A stretch of DNA of 64,000 nt from Peribacillus psychrosaccharolyticus ATCC 23296 (GTDB lineage Bacteria > Bacillota > Bacilli > Bacillales > DSM-1321): NCBI RefSeq assembly GCF_000305495.1, contig NZ_AJTN02000204.1:1-64000 (forward strand), read 5' to 3'. Position 1 is the first letter of the stretch; the number at the start of each line of letters is the position of its first letter. Positions 16,893-26,111 of the stretch are shown piece after piece. The position numbers were made by a program, and so were the translations under genes. Below the pieces are notes generated by a model. That model did no database searches and was not told where the DNA came from. It saw only the letters and a program-made list of their open reading frames with translations.

Positions 16893-16923
16893 GAAAAAAA
16901 AACTTCCTACTTCGAGGAAGTTT
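16893..16923 (-). terminator. Terminator after the DUF3221-like lipoprotein gene
   Basis: AAACTTCC, eight-base loop, GGAAGTTT and then a T-run on the minus strand, directly abutting the stop codon. Confidence 0.8.
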
Positions 16924-17457
16924 CTAATGCTGATCTAGTATTTCCTTTGTCTCGCCATCAACCATAACCGTGAACGATTCATCAAGATTTGAACGCTTCA
17001 TCAATTCAATATCATAGATATCTTCTTCTGGAATATGAGTCAGCTTCAGCACCATAAACTGCTGACTTTCACTTTTTTTGACATAATCGATAGCAGAGGT
17101 AACCGCTTCCCTTTCACGGAGACTTGATTCGTCAGTCAGCACAAGTACAAGCCTTGCTTGTCCCTTGTTGGGAAATGCTTTATCCAATTCCCCGGTATAC
17201 CATGTCTTCACTTTCATGCCAATTTGCACGTCAGTCCAATCCAAAATTTCGCCATTCAAATCCTTTATTTGCGCTTGATCGGTAATTTTGTAATAGGTAC
17301 TGTTAATTAATAACGTCTTTGCTTCTGGATCTATGTTGGTGATAAACCCGTCTTCACCCTTACCAATCGCTTCCGCACTTTGTTCAGATGTAAAGGGCTG
17401 GCAGCCAGAAAGTAGAAGTAAGCAAATCGATATCAAAAGAAGTATTCCTTGTTTCAC
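16924..17457 (-). CDS. Putative lipoprotein, DUF3221-like
   Basis: The 177-residue protein has signal peptide MKQGILLLISICLLLLSGC with lipobox LSGC (Cys 19). The N-terminal half (GFITNIDPEAKTLLINSTYYKIT...VQIGMKVKTWYTGELDKAFPNKGQA) is a small beta domain typical of DUF3221-like Bacillus lipoproteins. The C-terminal part (IYDIELMKRSNLDESFTVMVDGETKEI) resembles a PepSY-like strand set. GTG start with GGGGGACG nine bases upstream. Monocistronic with its own terminator. Function unknown. Confidence 0.75.
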   Translation of the reverse strand: MKQGILLLISICLLLLSGCQPFTSEQSAEAIGKGEDGFITNIDPEAKTLLINSTYYKITDQAQIKDLNGEILDWTDVQIGMKVKTWYTGELDKAFPNKGQARLVLVLTDESSLREREAVTSAIDYVKKSESQQFMVLKLTHIPEEDIYDIELMKRSNLDESFTVMVDGETKEILDQH

Positions 17458-17568
17458 TTTCGTCCCCCTCTCTTCTTTTGAACCTGGATATCACTTTATT
17501 ACCAATATATCACATTTATCAAAAGAGAGGGACAAACAAAACATTAAGTTCTTACCAGACTGATACCG

Positions 17569-18364
17569 TTATTTTTTAAAAAATGCACCTTTCCCCAGTG
17601 TCTCAGCTGTTCTAGGAAAGAGGTTATAAAATTTACTGGCAGCATTCATATAACCTGGTAGATTGATTTCACGTTTGGAAGTAAGCATAGCCGCAACAAT
17701 TATTTCTGCTACATCCCCGGGCTTAAGCATAAATTTAGCTATATTTTTCACATACGAACCCGTCTCATCCGCAATCTCAAAGAAATTAGTTTCGATTGGA
17801 CCTGGATTAACGGTCGTTACATGAATATTCGTGTCCATCATTTCCATACGCAGAGCATTTGAATAGCCGAGTACAGCAAATTTTGTTGCTGAATACAAAG
17901 ACGATTTTGGCGTTGCCATTTTTCCTGCCTGTGACGCAATATTAATGATATGTCCTTGATTTCTTTGCAGCATGGATGGAAGAACCATTTTCGTACAGGC
18001 CATTAAACCAATGACATTTACATTAAACATCGCTTCGGCTTCTTGAATTTCCGTATCAACCGCCTGTTTAAATGTACCAAATCCTGCATTATTGACGAGA
18101 ACATCCACTTTGCCTGCATCTTGAAAAATTTTTGTGAAAACCACTTCAATATCTTTTGGTTTACCTACATCAAGTTTGTACGCATAAAAATCCTGCTGCG
18201 TATATTGAGTACTAAGTTCTTGCTTTAGCTGTTCTAGCTTCTCCAAGCTTCTAGCAAGCAAGACTACATTGGCGCCTCTCGCTGCCGCACGACGAGTCAA
18301 TTTCCATTCCAATTCCACCAGAGGCCCCAGTAATGACTACACATTTATCTTGTAAATTCCCCAT
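17569..18364 (-). pseudogene. yqjQ: Short-chain dehydrogenase YqjQ, frameshifted near the 5' end
   Basis: ATG at 18364 (after GAGGTG) opens MGNLQDKCVVITGASGGIG, the Rossmann nucleotide motif, and continues to GMEI. A single extra base at about 18297 (coding ATTGACTCG where ATTGCTCG is expected) shifts the frame; after it the intact SDR continues from RRAAARGANVVLLAR to the end, with the catalytic Ser near INIASQAG and YSATKFAVLGYS (Tyr-x-x-x-Lys). Family enzymes are NAD(P)-dependent oxidoreductases. Starts 20 bases after yqjP, probably one transcript. Either a real pseudogene or a base-call error; the lesion is not in a homopolymer. Confidence 0.82.
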
Positions 18365-18384
18365 TAATACACCTCATCATTTCA

Positions 18385-19347
18385 TTAGCGAACTGAATAA
18401 TATATGACGCCTGAATGAGTTTCATGTTTTATTTCACCTAAATCTTCTAAATAATCCAATTGACCAACACTTTCAGACAGAGTCAGACCAAACTGCTTTT
18501 TATATACCTTTGGAAATAACTGCATACAAACTTGAAGCCCTGTTAAAGGTGATTGTGCCAGCATTTCTTTTACCTGCATAGCCCGGTTGTGCTGACGATT
18601 TAACTGTGACTGAATTAATTCGGGAATCTGAGTAATTTCAGCACCATGTCCTGAGTAAACAAGGGACACTGGAATCTTTAGCAGTTTCTTCAGAGCTTCA
18701 TTATATTGCAGCAGAGGCTTAGGCCGTTCCGCTCCCGGTTCAAGAGCAGGCTCTAATATTGGATTGGGTGAAATCTTGGCTAATAAATGGTCTCCACCAA
18801 TCAATACTCCATCCTTTTCGCGAAAAAGAGAAATATGACTTTGCGCATGTCCGAGTGTTTCAATGACTCTCCATTCTGGCAGCCCTGGCACTACATCACC
18901 TTCCCCTACGCATGCACTCAACCCTCTCGTAGTAATCACTGATCCTGGTCCGCGGTAATCAATTAATTTAGAATAGTATTCCTCTGGTACGCCAAGTTCT
19001 CTCGCTAGTTGAGTGAAAAATTGAGTTAATTGTCCGACAAAGGATTCCGGCATATCCAGCCAGCGCTGGTTCGTTGGATGACCATAAATTTGGCACTGAT
19101 CACTAACAAATTCTAAACCTCCAGCATGGTCAGGATGATGATGGGTTAACACAACCTGTTCAATATCACTTAATTGTAGACCAAGAGTGTTCAGCTCCTG
19201 TTCAAGGACTTCCCTTGACTGATCCGTTCTGACACCAGAATCAATCATAGTCAAGGCCTCTCCTTTTATTACATAAACATTTACATCACCCACTGCAAAA
19301 GAAGTTGGTAATGTGATTTTTGCTATATTCCCTTGCCAACTAGTCAT
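18385..19347 (-). CDS. yqjP: MBL-fold metallo-hydrolase, YqjP-like
   Basis: The 320-residue cytosolic metallo-beta-lactamase-fold hydrolase binds metals through THHHPDHAGG (near residue 68), a His in ETLGHAQSHIS, Asp in IGGDHLLAKI and His in VYSGHGAEI. A C-terminal winged-helix-like domain follows (MLAQSPLTGLQVCMQLFPKVY...GQLDYLEDLGEI), as in LACTB2-like proteins. AAGGGGAT precedes the ATG. It is upstream of yqjQ in the same orientation, as in B. subtilis. Substrate unknown. Confidence 0.88.
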   Translation of the reverse strand: MTSWQGNIAKITLPTSFAVGDVNVYVIKGEALTMIDSGVRTDQSREVLEQELNTLGLQLSDIEQVVLTHHHPDHAGGLEFVSDQCQIYGHPTNQRWLDMPESFVGQLTQFFTQLARELGVPEEYYSKLIDYRGPGSVITTRGLSACVGEGDVVPGLPEWRVIETLGHAQSHISLFREKDGVLIGGDHLLAKISPNPILEPALEPGAERPKPLLQYNEALKKLLKIPVSLVYSGHGAEITQIPELIQSQLNRQHNRAMQVKEMLAQSPLTGLQVCMQLFPKVYKKQFGLTLSESVGQLDYLEDLGEIKHETHSGVIYYSVR

Positions 19348-19600
19348 AGCCTATCCCCTTAAACATTATGGTTAAATTCTATTTACAAGCAAACGATATA
19401 AACTACTTTAATTATTTCATGCATTCATCCTTAATTTTACCTCTGACATGCAGAATTGTCATTATTTTCGCATAGTTTACTACTAGTATTACCTCCCATA
19501 AAGAGACTCATTCGGTATTGACAGAGGCGCTGACTATCGTCGATAATCACAGTAACTAAAAAAGATACGGCTGCCAAAACCACATTCGTTTTATGTTTCG

Positions 19601-19654
19601 AATGGTGTCCCGTGGAAGGTCTTTCTTCCTCTTTTAGGATGAGAGGCCTTTTTT
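19601..19654 (+). promoter_or_regulatory. Putative T-box-like attenuator of proI
   Basis: AATGGTGTCCCGTGG (19601-19615) resembles the T-box core AGGGTGGNACCGCGG, with the UGGU tetranucleotide expected for an ACCA tRNA end. It is followed at once by an intrinsic terminator: AAGGTCTTTC pairs with GAGAGGCCTT (two G-T wobbles) and then TTTTTT, 40 bases before proI. B. subtilis proI is under tRNA-Pro T-box control, which supports the reading. I could not place Stem I or a Pro specifier in the 250-base leader (19350-19600), where CCTCTG/CAGAGG is the only clear long-range pairing, so this stays tentative. Confidence 0.45.
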
Positions 19655-19693
19655 CTATATTACAAAAACACAAGCATAAGGAAGTGAATAATC

Positions 19694-20539
19694 ATGAGCA
19701 AAACGGCTTTTATTGGAGCAGGCTCAATGGCTGAGGCAATTTTTTCAGGAATGATTTCAAGAGGCGGAGTGGATCCATCAACGATTTATACGAGTAATCG
19801 AACGAATACGGCTCGATTAGATGAGCTTCAAGAGCAATATGGTGTGACTGGATGTCAATCACTTGAGAAGCTCTTAACAGGTGCTGACATTGTCGTCCTT
19901 ACCGTCAAGCCAAAGGACGTGCTTACTGTCTTGTCCGCAGCAAGGCCCTACATAACAGAAGAAATGATGGTTATATCCGTTGCCGCAGGAGTTGATATAG
20001 CCAGTCTTGAGGGGATTATTTCTAAAAAAGTATCGATTATTCGGGCCATGCCGAATACATCTGCAGCTGTGGGAAAATCTGCAACAGCCATTGCTGCCAA
20101 CAAACAGACGAAAGAAAAAAATCTAGCTGATGCGATTGCATTATTTAAAGCGATTGGTACTGTATCCCTTGTAGAGGAATCCCAATTAGATGCCGTGACC
20201 GGTCTTTCTGGAAGCGGTCCAGCCTACATTTATTACTTAGTGGAGGCGATGGAGAAATCTGCAGAAGCGATTGGCCTTGATACCGATACCGCTAAGCAGC
20301 TGATTATCCAGACTCTAATCGGTGCAGCGGAAATGGTGAACCAATCATCAAAAACAGCCTATCAGCTTCGAAAAGAAGTGACTTCACCAGGAGGTACAAC
20401 AGAGGCGGGGCTAAAGGTGCTGGCAGCACACCAAGTACAAGAAGCATTTGTGAATTGTATTCAAGAGGCTGCCATGCAATCAAAACGGATGGGACAGCAA
20501 ATCAGCGAGGAAATAGAAGTATCACTTTTGAAAAAGTAA
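19694..20539 (+). CDS. proI: Pyrroline-5-carboxylate reductase
   Basis: The 281-residue enzyme reduces pyrroline-5-carboxylate to proline with NAD(P)H, the last step of proline synthesis. The N-terminal Rossmann motif reads FIGAGSMAEAIFSGM, followed by VVLTVKPKD and RAMPNTSAAVG; the C-terminal dimerisation/active-site helix has GLSGSGPAYIYYLVEAM and TSPGGTTEAGL, diagnostic of P5CR. AAGGAAGTG lies before the ATG. Preceded by a probable transcription attenuator. It corresponds to YqjO (ProI) in the B. subtilis block. Confidence 0.95.
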   Translation: MSKTAFIGAGSMAEAIFSGMISRGGVDPSTIYTSNRTNTARLDELQEQYGVTGCQSLEKLLTGADIVVLTVKPKDVLTVLSAARPYITEEMMVISVAAGVDIASLEGIISKKVSIIRAMPNTSAAVGKSATAIAANKQTKEKNLADAIALFKAIGTVSLVEESQLDAVTGLSGSGPAYIYYLVEAMEKSAEAIGLDTDTAKQLIIQTLIGAAEMVNQSSKTAYQLRKEVTSPGGTTEAGLKVLAAHQVQEAFVNCIQEAAMQSKRMGQQISEEIEVSLLKK

Positions 20540-20582
20540 TTCATTATAAGCAGATTCTTGGCTTGAATTTACATTTGATTGC

Positions 20583-20603
20583 TATACTACTAACATCTTA
20601 GTA
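20583..20603 (+). promoter_or_regulatory. namA -10 region and overlapping palindrome
   Basis: TATACT (20583-20588) is a plausible -10. It overlaps the inverted repeat TACTAA-CATC-TTAGTA (20588-20603), placed at the expected transcription start and 8 bases before the AAGGAG site. Candidate repressor operator. Confidence 0.4.
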
Positions 20604-20621
20604 TCTAAGGAGTGGATAAGT

Positions 20622-21638
20622 ATGGCAACAAAACTTTTTACTTCATATACACTGAAAGACGTAACCTTAAAAAACCGGATTGTAATGTCTCCTATGTGCA
20701 TGTATTCGAGTCACGAGAAAGACGGGAAAGTACAAAACTTTCATAAGACACATTATACAAGCAGAGCCATTGGTGGAGCAGGGTTATTGATTGTCGAAGC
20801 AACTGCCGTTACGCCGCAAGGACGAATTTCAGACCGTGATCTCGGAATCTGGGATGATGAGCACATCGCTGGTTTACGTGAACTTGTATCACTAATGAAA
20901 GAGGAAGACACTAAAACTGGCATTCAGTTGGCTCATGCCGGCCGCAAAGCAGTGGTTGACGGCGATATTCTAGCACCGTCCCCGATTGCTTTTGATGAAA
21001 CATATAAACAACCAAAAGAAATGAGCGTTGAAGATATAAAAGAAACTGTTGAAGCTTTTCGTCAGGGTGCCATTCGAGCTAAACAGGCCGGTTTCGATAT
21101 CATCGAACTACATGGGGCACACGGATACCTGCTAAATGAATTTCTTTCACCCATTACGAATAAACGTACCGATGAATATGGCGGATCTGCTGAAAACCGC
21201 TACCGATTCCTCAAAGAAACGATTACAGCTGTTAAAGAAGTCTGGGAAGGACCATTATTCGTTCGAATTTCTGCCAATGATTATTTAGAAGGCGGCATGG
21301 ACCCAGAACAATATATTGAATTGACCCGTTGGATGAAACAAGATGGTGTCGACTTAATTGATGTCAGCTCAGGGGCCGTAGCTCCCGCTCGGATTAAAGC
21401 CTTCCCGGGCTACCAAGTTCCATTTAGCGATACCATTAAGCATGGTGCTGACATTCCTACTGGCGCCGTTGGTTTAATTCTTTCTCCGGCTCAAGCGGAT
21501 GAAATTATCCAAAACGATCGTGCAGATCTTATCCTCCTAGGCCGCGAATTACTTCGTGATCCTTATTGGCCTAGAACCGCTGCAAAAGAACTGAATTATG
21601 AAATCACAGCTCCTAAGCAATATGAACGAGGCTGGTAA
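20622..21638 (+). CDS. namA: NADPH dehydrogenase, old yellow enzyme NamA/YqjM
   Basis: The 338-residue FMN ene-reductase is of the YqjM class, which reduces alpha,beta-unsaturated carbonyls and nitro compounds with NADPH. YqjM-type residues are present: Cys and Tyr in MSPMCMYSS (near 26-28), His pair in ELHGAHGYL, Arg/Lys phosphate contacts, and the C-terminal arginine finger in QYERGW that enters the neighbouring subunit. The usual length is ~338. Strong AAGGAG site. Followed by a clear terminator. Probably part of electrophile detoxification. Confidence 0.95.
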   Translation: MATKLFTSYTLKDVTLKNRIVMSPMCMYSSHEKDGKVQNFHKTHYTSRAIGGAGLLIVEATAVTPQGRISDRDLGIWDDEHIAGLRELVSLMKEEDTKTGIQLAHAGRKAVVDGDILAPSPIAFDETYKQPKEMSVEDIKETVEAFRQGAIRAKQAGFDIIELHGAHGYLLNEFLSPITNKRTDEYGGSAENRYRFLKETITAVKEVWEGPLFVRISANDYLEGGMDPEQYIELTRWMKQDGVDLIDVSSGAVAPARIKAFPGYQVPFSDTIKHGADIPTGAVGLILSPAQADEIIQNDRADLILLGRELLRDPYWPRTAAKELNYEITAPKQYERGW

Positions 21639-21649
21639 GACCCGTGATG

Positions 21650-21685
21650 CCTGCAGACTTTTAGAATTAGTCTGCAGGTTTTTTT
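21650..21685 (+). terminator. Terminator of namA
   Basis: CCTGCAGACT, nine-base loop, AGTCTGCAGG and TTTTTTT. Confidence 0.88.
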
Positions 21686-21689
21686 ATTC

Positions 21690-21726
21690 AAAAAAAGCGA
21701 GTGTCCCTTAATCAGGACACCCGCTT
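21690..21726 (-). terminator. Terminator of the manganese catalase gene
   Basis: AGCGGGTGTCC pairs with GGACACTCGCT (one mismatch) on the minus strand and is followed by TTTTTTT. Confidence 0.8.
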
Positions 21727-21733
21727 ACTCGAT

Positions 21734-22588
21734 TCAAGAATTCAGATCACTTAAGCCTGGACTATGTTCATTTGGCATTTCTGGCAAATCAGGTACTGCA
21801 TATCCATTTGGCGGCGGCGTTACGGATAAGTCCCCTCCATTTCGACTTGGAGTTACCCCTTGGAAAACCTGTCCAATCATCGTATCATCTAGTCGGAAAT
21901 TAAATTGAGCATTATGAAAACCGAGATCTACATATTTACGACATTCCGGATATTTATTTAAATCATAATTTGGGATAGGGAATAGTTTCCCCCAAGAAAC
22001 GCCTAATGTTTCTAACGCTTTCGCAAACGCATTTTGATGGGCATTATCTCGGACCATTAAAAAAGCTAACGTCTCACGGAAGGTTTTGTTCGAACTCATC
22101 TCATAGATTCTTGATTTCTGCAGGACCCCAGTTGATTCCAGAATAACATCATTAAGTAAATCTGCCGCTAGGTTTCCGTGACTGTATACCCACGAACCAG
22201 TCCAGGGATTTCCTCCAGCGTCAACAGGCAGTGAACTCTGAGCGGCCATAATATAGTGATGAGGATTGGCACTCATAGTTGCTACTTCAAGAGGGGCTCC
22301 ATTGGTTCCTCCATTCCCAACAGCATCCTCCCCGGACTCATTTAAAAGCTGATTAATGGTTGTTTGAACCAACTCTACATGGCTGATTTCTTCAAGAAAC
22401 ACACCACGGATTAGATCACGATATTGTTTCTTATTCCCCCGAAAGTTCGCACTTTGAAAAGAATACTGCATCATCGTCCGCATTTCCCCGAATTGACCGC
22501 CCAAGGTTTCTTGAAGTACCTTAGCAGCTCCCGGATCGGGTTTGTCAGGAACGATCATATTAATTAAGTCTTCTTTATAAAAATACAA
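21734..22588 (-). CDS. Manganese catalase (YdbD/CotJC family)
   Basis: The 284-residue non-haem dimanganese catalase converts hydrogen peroxide to water and oxygen. Ferritin-like four-helix bundle ligands are visible: Glu in GGQFGEMRTMMQY, Glu and His in FLEEISHVELV, Glu in DVILESTG and His in RDNAHQNAF. Start TTG at 22588 with AGGAGG seven bases upstream; it corresponds to the usual family start (YFYKEDLINMI). A sigma-B-like promoter lies upstream, in line with general-stress or spore-related expression of these catalases. The C-terminal tail is Pro/Gly-rich. Confidence 0.92.
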   Translation of the reverse strand: MYFYKEDLINMIVPDKPDPGAAKVLQETLGGQFGEMRTMMQYSFQSANFRGNKKQYRDLIRGVFLEEISHVELVQTTINQLLNESGEDAVGNGGTNGAPLEVATMSANPHHYIMAAQSSLPVDAGGNPWTGSWVYSHGNLAADLLNDVILESTGVLQKSRIYEMSSNKTFRETLAFLMVRDNAHQNAFAKALETLGVSWGKLFPIPNYDLNKYPECRKYVDLGFHNAQFNFRLDDTMIGQVFQGVTPSRNGGDLSVTPPPNGYAVPDLPEMPNEHSPGLSDLNS

Positions 22589-22651
22589 ATTTCATTCCTC
22601 CTTGCTTTTTGATTACGTTTTACCCATTTAGTATTATCCTCTCAGTATTTT

Positions 22652-22676
22652 TTATCCTATAAGTTTCCATTTAAAG
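22652..22676 (-). promoter_or_regulatory. Possible sigma-B promoter of manganese catalase
   Basis: Minus strand CTTTAA, 13-base spacer, GGATAA, compared with GTTTAA-N12-14-GGGTAT. Five and four matches of six. Located 64 bases before the TTG start. Confidence 0.35.
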
Positions 22677-22775
22677 AAGAAAACCACTTTATTTGTAGAA
22701 ATGAAACTAGTTTTGTCACCTCAGAAGGAGATTTAAAGAAAACGAAGAATCCTTGTTCTTAAGGAGGGGACTAAG

Positions 22776-23294
22776 ATGAATACAAGTACAGTGGCAAAGG
22801 AGCTCGGTATTTCGCAGAGTACCGTCCAACGATGGGTAAGCGGGGGAAATATACTAGTTGAACGAAATCAGCATGGACATTATGTCTTTTCAGAAGCTAA
22901 CCTTGAAGCCCTTCGGCAAATGAAGAAGGAATTAAATAACAGCAGTGCCTCCCAGGAACCACGTGAAAAAAAAGTGAGGAAGGGTACCCTTCCAGCACAG
23001 CGTTCTGAAGAAATTCAAGCTGTCGTCACTGAAATAGAACGCAAGCTAGATGAAAAGGCCGATAGCGTTGTGTCTTATCAACTTCTCCAGCACCGAAGTG
23101 ATATGGAAGAGCTGCAAGACTTAATTAAAAAACTTGAAAAACGGATCCAAAAGCTTGAAAATAGTGAAATTGAAAACCGAAAAAGTGACAGTCTGACAGC
23201 TTTTAATGGGAATCCACCTAAAAATAAAAAAGGACGAATTTTCCAATCGGTGTTTGGCTTTAATAAGAAGGAACAAAAAAATCCCTCTTGCTGA
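22776..23294 (+). CDS. MerR-type HTH coiled-coil protein, RacA-like
   Basis: The 172-residue protein has an N-terminal MerR-like winged helix (MNTSTVAKELGISQSTVQRWVSGGNILVERNQHGHYVFSEANLEALRQM, residues 1-50), a charged linker and a coiled coil (about residues 85-135, EIQAVVTEIERKLDEKADSV...LIKKLEKRIQKLE). This layout and the N-terminal sequence match RacA, the chromosome-anchoring protein that bridges the origin region to the cell pole in sporulation. It could also be a general MerR-family DNA-binding protein. AAGGAGGGG precedes the ATG. The terminator hairpin overlaps its last codons. Confidence 0.65.
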   Translation: MNTSTVAKELGISQSTVQRWVSGGNILVERNQHGHYVFSEANLEALRQMKKELNNSSASQEPREKKVRKGTLPAQRSEEIQAVVTEIERKLDEKADSVVSYQLLQHRSDMEELQDLIKKLEKRIQKLENSEIENRKSDSLTAFNGNPPKNKKGRIFQSVFGFNKKEQKNPSC

Positions 23295-23303
23295 GGGATT
23301 TTA
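23275..23303. terminator. Bidirectional terminator between racA-like gene and ATPase gene
   Basis: AAATCCCTC, loop TTGCT, GAGGGATTT, with A-run before and T-rich after. It overlaps the stop codons of both convergent genes. Confidence 0.8.
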
Positions 23304-24024
23304 AATGAGAACAGCACGATCATTATTCATTTTTTCACCTTTAATGCGTTGGAATTCTTGAAGAAGCTTCTCGACAGTCAGTTTTTGTTTATTGACCCCG
23401 CCTGCTTCAAATATAATTTTCCCTTTGTCCATCATAATTAAGGAATCTCCCAGATCGAGAGCCTGCTGCATATTATGAGTGACCATCAAAGTCGTAAGCT
23501 GGTATTGTCCAACAATCTTCTTCGTTAACTGGGTAACCAGCTCCGCTCTGGAGGGATCAAGTGCTGCTGTATGTTCATCAAGCAGCAAGATCTTGGGTTC
23601 AGTAAACGTGGCCATTAACAGGGATAATGCCTGCCGCTCCCCTCCAGAAAGCATCCCTACCTTTGCGTTCATTCGGTCTTCAAGTCCGAGATGCAGGGAT
23701 TCGAGCTTTTCTTTGAAGAATCCCTTTCTCTTTTTCGTCACCCCAAAGCCAAACCCTCGTGTATTGGTCCTGCCAAATGCAATCGCTAGATTTTCTTCTA
23801 TTGTCATGTTTGACACATTCTGCCCATCAATTTCTACTTCACCAGCATCAGGAAGTAACTTGCCAGCAACCATATTCATCAGGGTCGATTTACCGGCCCC
23901 ATTGCTGCCGATGACCGTTAAAAAACTCTCCTTTTTTTAATTCAAGCTGTAGATTTTGCAAAGCCAGCTTCTCATCAGGGGTTCCTTCATTAAACACCTT
24001 ATAAAGTTGGTTTAATCGAAGCAT
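23301..24024 (-). pseudogene. ABC importer ATPase of an ABC_sub_bind system, frameshifted
   Basis: ATG at 24024 opens MLRLNQLYKVFNEGTPDEKLALQNLQLELKKGEF in one frame. After a T6 run of the coding strand (plus A6, 23920-23925) the frame must lose one base to give TVIGSNGAGKSTLMNMVAG, the Walker A region, then signature MLSGGERQALSLLMA, Walker B KILLLDEHTAALD and THNMQQAL. The intact part from 23879 lacks the Walker lysine, so it would not function unless the error is corrected. The start overlaps the permease gene by 26 bases. Subunit of the importer with genes 23999-26111. Likely a homopolymer sequencing error. Confidence 0.85.
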
Positions 24025-25030
24025 CCGCTTCACTCTCCCTTTCAGAAGTATTTAAATGAATCAACTGTAATTCTTTTAATCGTTTTCTCTTACGTCCTTT
24101 TTCTTTCCGATGGTCACGGAACTGCGGCACAATAAGAGCCAGGATAACGATGATCGCTGTAATTAGTTTAACATCACCCGTTTGAAGGAATTTCACCTGC
24201 AAAGCCAGCGTCACTACAAGGCGGTAGACTACTGCTCCCCCTATAACGGCTAGGGTTGCCCGGCTAATAGTATTCGAACCGAACAGAGCTTCGCCAATAA
24301 TAACAGATGCGAGCCCAATAACAATAATGCCAATTCCCATTCCAATATCACTAAAGCCATTGTATTGAGCAACAAGTGCCCCTGAAAATGCCACCAGCCC
24401 GTTTCCTATTGCTAATCCAAGTACCTTCATATTTTTTGTATTGGCTGAAAAACTTGTTACCATCGCTTCATTATCACCAGTCGCCCGGAGTGCAAGGCCC
24501 ACCTCTGTTTTTAAAAAATTCGACATAATTACTTTAATCAGTACAGCCAGGAAAAACATAATGATTAAAATTGACCATGTTTTTGGCAGGCTGTCACCTA
24601 ATCCAATCAGGGTCAGTCCATTGTTCAGTACTTCATCTACATTCGTTTTTGACCACATTTCTTGAATAGATGTCATTAAGGTTGGCTCAGACAGCAGGGG
24701 AATATTGGACTTTCCCATAATCCGCAAATTAATGGAGTAAAGCGCAATCATCATAAGAATGCCTGATAAAAGAGGATTAATATTCCCTCTTGTATGCAGC
24801 AGTCCCGTAATGGTACCTGCTGCAAATCCCGCTAACAAAGCTGCTGCTGTAGCTATGAGCGGTGAATATCCATTGATAATCATAATCGCGGATAATGATG
24901 CTCCAGTCACAAAGCTGCCATCCACTGTTAAGTCCGGAAAATCGAGAATACGAAACGTCAAATAAACTCCAAGAGCCATAATCGCATAGATCATTCCGGA
25001 TTCAACCGAACTAAATAATGCAGGGAACAT
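23999..25030 (-). CDS. ABC importer permease (LivH/BPD_transp_2 type)
   Basis: The 343-residue polytopic membrane protein has about 8-9 hydrophobic segments and is of the branched-chain/tryptophan-type permease family associated with ABC_sub_bind proteins. The ATG at 25030 follows AAAGGA with 8-base spacing; earlier in-frame starts lack a site. The C-terminal 30 residues are basic and hydrophilic (RDHRKEKGRKRKRLKEL). Gene order binding protein, permease, ATPase matches TrpXYZ-like importers for aromatic amino acids, but the substrate is not established here. Confidence 0.87.
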   Translation of the reverse strand: MFPALFSSVESGMIYAIMALGVYLTFRILDFPDLTVDGSFVTGASLSAIMIINGYSPLIATAAALLAGFAAGTITGLLHTRGNINPLLSGILMMIALYSINLRIMGKSNIPLLSEPTLMTSIQEMWSKTNVDEVLNNGLTLIGLGDSLPKTWSILIIMFFLAVLIKVIMSNFLKTEVGLALRATGDNEAMVTSFSANTKNMKVLGLAIGNGLVAFSGALVAQYNGFSDIGMGIGIIVIGLASVIIGEALFGSNTISRATLAVIGGAVVYRLVVTLALQVKFLQTGDVKLITAIIVILALIVPQFRDHRKEKGRKRKRLKELQLIHLNTSERESEADASIKPTL

Positions 25031-25054
25031 CGTAGTCATCCTTTCTATTACAAA

Positions 25055-25101
25055 GCACAAACCGCTCTAGAACACTAGACAGTATTCAGAAAGGTTTGCG
25101 C
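25055..25101 (-). promoter_or_regulatory. Stem-loop between binding-protein and permease genes
   Basis: GCGCAAACC pairs with GGTTTGTGC (one G-T wobble) across a loop containing CTAGTGTTCTAG. It lies 18 bases after the binding-protein stop; a short T stretch follows. Third example in this window of a hairpin directly after a binding-protein gene. Confidence 0.5.
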
Positions 25102-25118
25102 TCTCGTTATGAGGTCAT

Positions 25119-26111
25119 TTATTTTACAAGCTCTGCTTCTGATTTCCATTCTTCCTTAATTTCAATTCCCATTTCTTTTGCAGCTGTTTCATTGATAACT
25201 AGTTTTAGTTTTTGCGGATATTGAACAGCCAGTTCTGAAGGTTTCTTGCCATCCTTCAGAATCTCGGCTGCCTTTTCTCCAGCTTCATAGCCAATATCAT
25301 AGTAACTGAAGCCGAAAGCTGCAAACCCGCCGCGCCCGACAGAATCTAATTCACCTACGAATAGTGGAATGTCTTTATCATTAGCGACCATAACTACCGA
25401 TTCAAGAGCAGAGACAACTGTATTATCCGTGATAATATAGAAGGCATCTACTTTACCAATCAGTGACTCTGTCGCTTGTTTAACTTCTGCTGAAGTAGAG
25501 ACAGAGGCTTCGACGATTTCAACACCGGCCTTTTTAGCTTCTTCCTTTAATGCATCGACCTGAACAACAGAATTTTGTTCGCCTGCGTTGTAAATGGTCC
25601 CGATTTTCTTTGCACTAAGTTCATCCGCAAGGAAGGCAATAGATTTAGGGATGGCTTCTGGATGATAGTCCGTTGTTCCTGTCACGTTACCACCGGGAGA
25701 CTCCATTGATTGAACCAATTTGGTCACAACAGGGTCTGTTACAGAAGTGAACACAATCGGAATATCCTTCGTGGCATTCAATGCACTTAACGCACTAGGA
25801 GTTGAGTTTGCAAAAATTAAGTCCACTTTATCATTCACAAAATTTGTCGCGATTGTCTGGCTGTTATTTTGGTCACCTTGTGCGTTCTGTTCATCGAACT
25901 CTGCATCTATCTTTTGATCTTCTAAAGCTTTTTTAAAGCCTTTAAAGGCTTCATCCAGCGAAGCATGCTGCACAATCTGAGTAACGCCAATTGTCACCTT
26001 TTCTTGTTTTTTCCCCGACGAATCATCATTTTCAGCTGTGTCATTGCACCCTGAAAGCAAGACACCAGCCAATATGAGTGATGCACCTGTTTTCAACCAG
26101 TTCTTTTTCAT
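25119..26111 (-). CDS. ABC substrate-binding lipoprotein (ABC_sub_bind family)
   Basis: The 330-residue lipoprotein has the lipobox LSGC (Cys about 22) after MKKNWLKTGASLILAGVL. The mature domain (VTIGVTQIVQHASLDEAFKGFKKAL...) is a periplasmic-binding type I fold of the ABC_sub_bind family; VTDPVVTKLV and GGNVTGTTD are typical. Relatives include TrpX of streptococci, which binds tryptophan or other aromatic amino acids. ATG at 26111 with GGGGGATAA upstream; a GTG one codon earlier is possible. First gene of the importer operon. Confidence 0.88.
   Translation of the reverse strand: MKKNWLKTGASLILAGVLLSGCNDTAENDDSSGKKQEKVTIGVTQIVQHASLDEAFKGFKKALEDQKIDAEFDEQNAQGDQNNSQTIATNFVNDKVDLIFANSTPSALSALNATKDIPIVFTSVTDPVVTKLVQSMESPGGNVTGTTDYHPEAIPKSIAFLADELSAKKIGTIYNAGEQNSVVQVDALKEEAKKAGVEIVEASVSTSAEVKQATESLIGKVDAFYIITDNTVVSALESVVMVANDKDIPLFVGELDSVGRGGFAAFGFSYYDIGYEAGEKAAEILKDGKKPSELAVQYPQKLKLVINETAAKEMGIEIKEEWKSEAELVK

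Noticed and set aside
19437-19673. 78-codon minus-strand open frame opposite the proI leader
   Set aside because: Lies within the putative attenuator and terminator of proI, no ribosome site, no recognisable domain.
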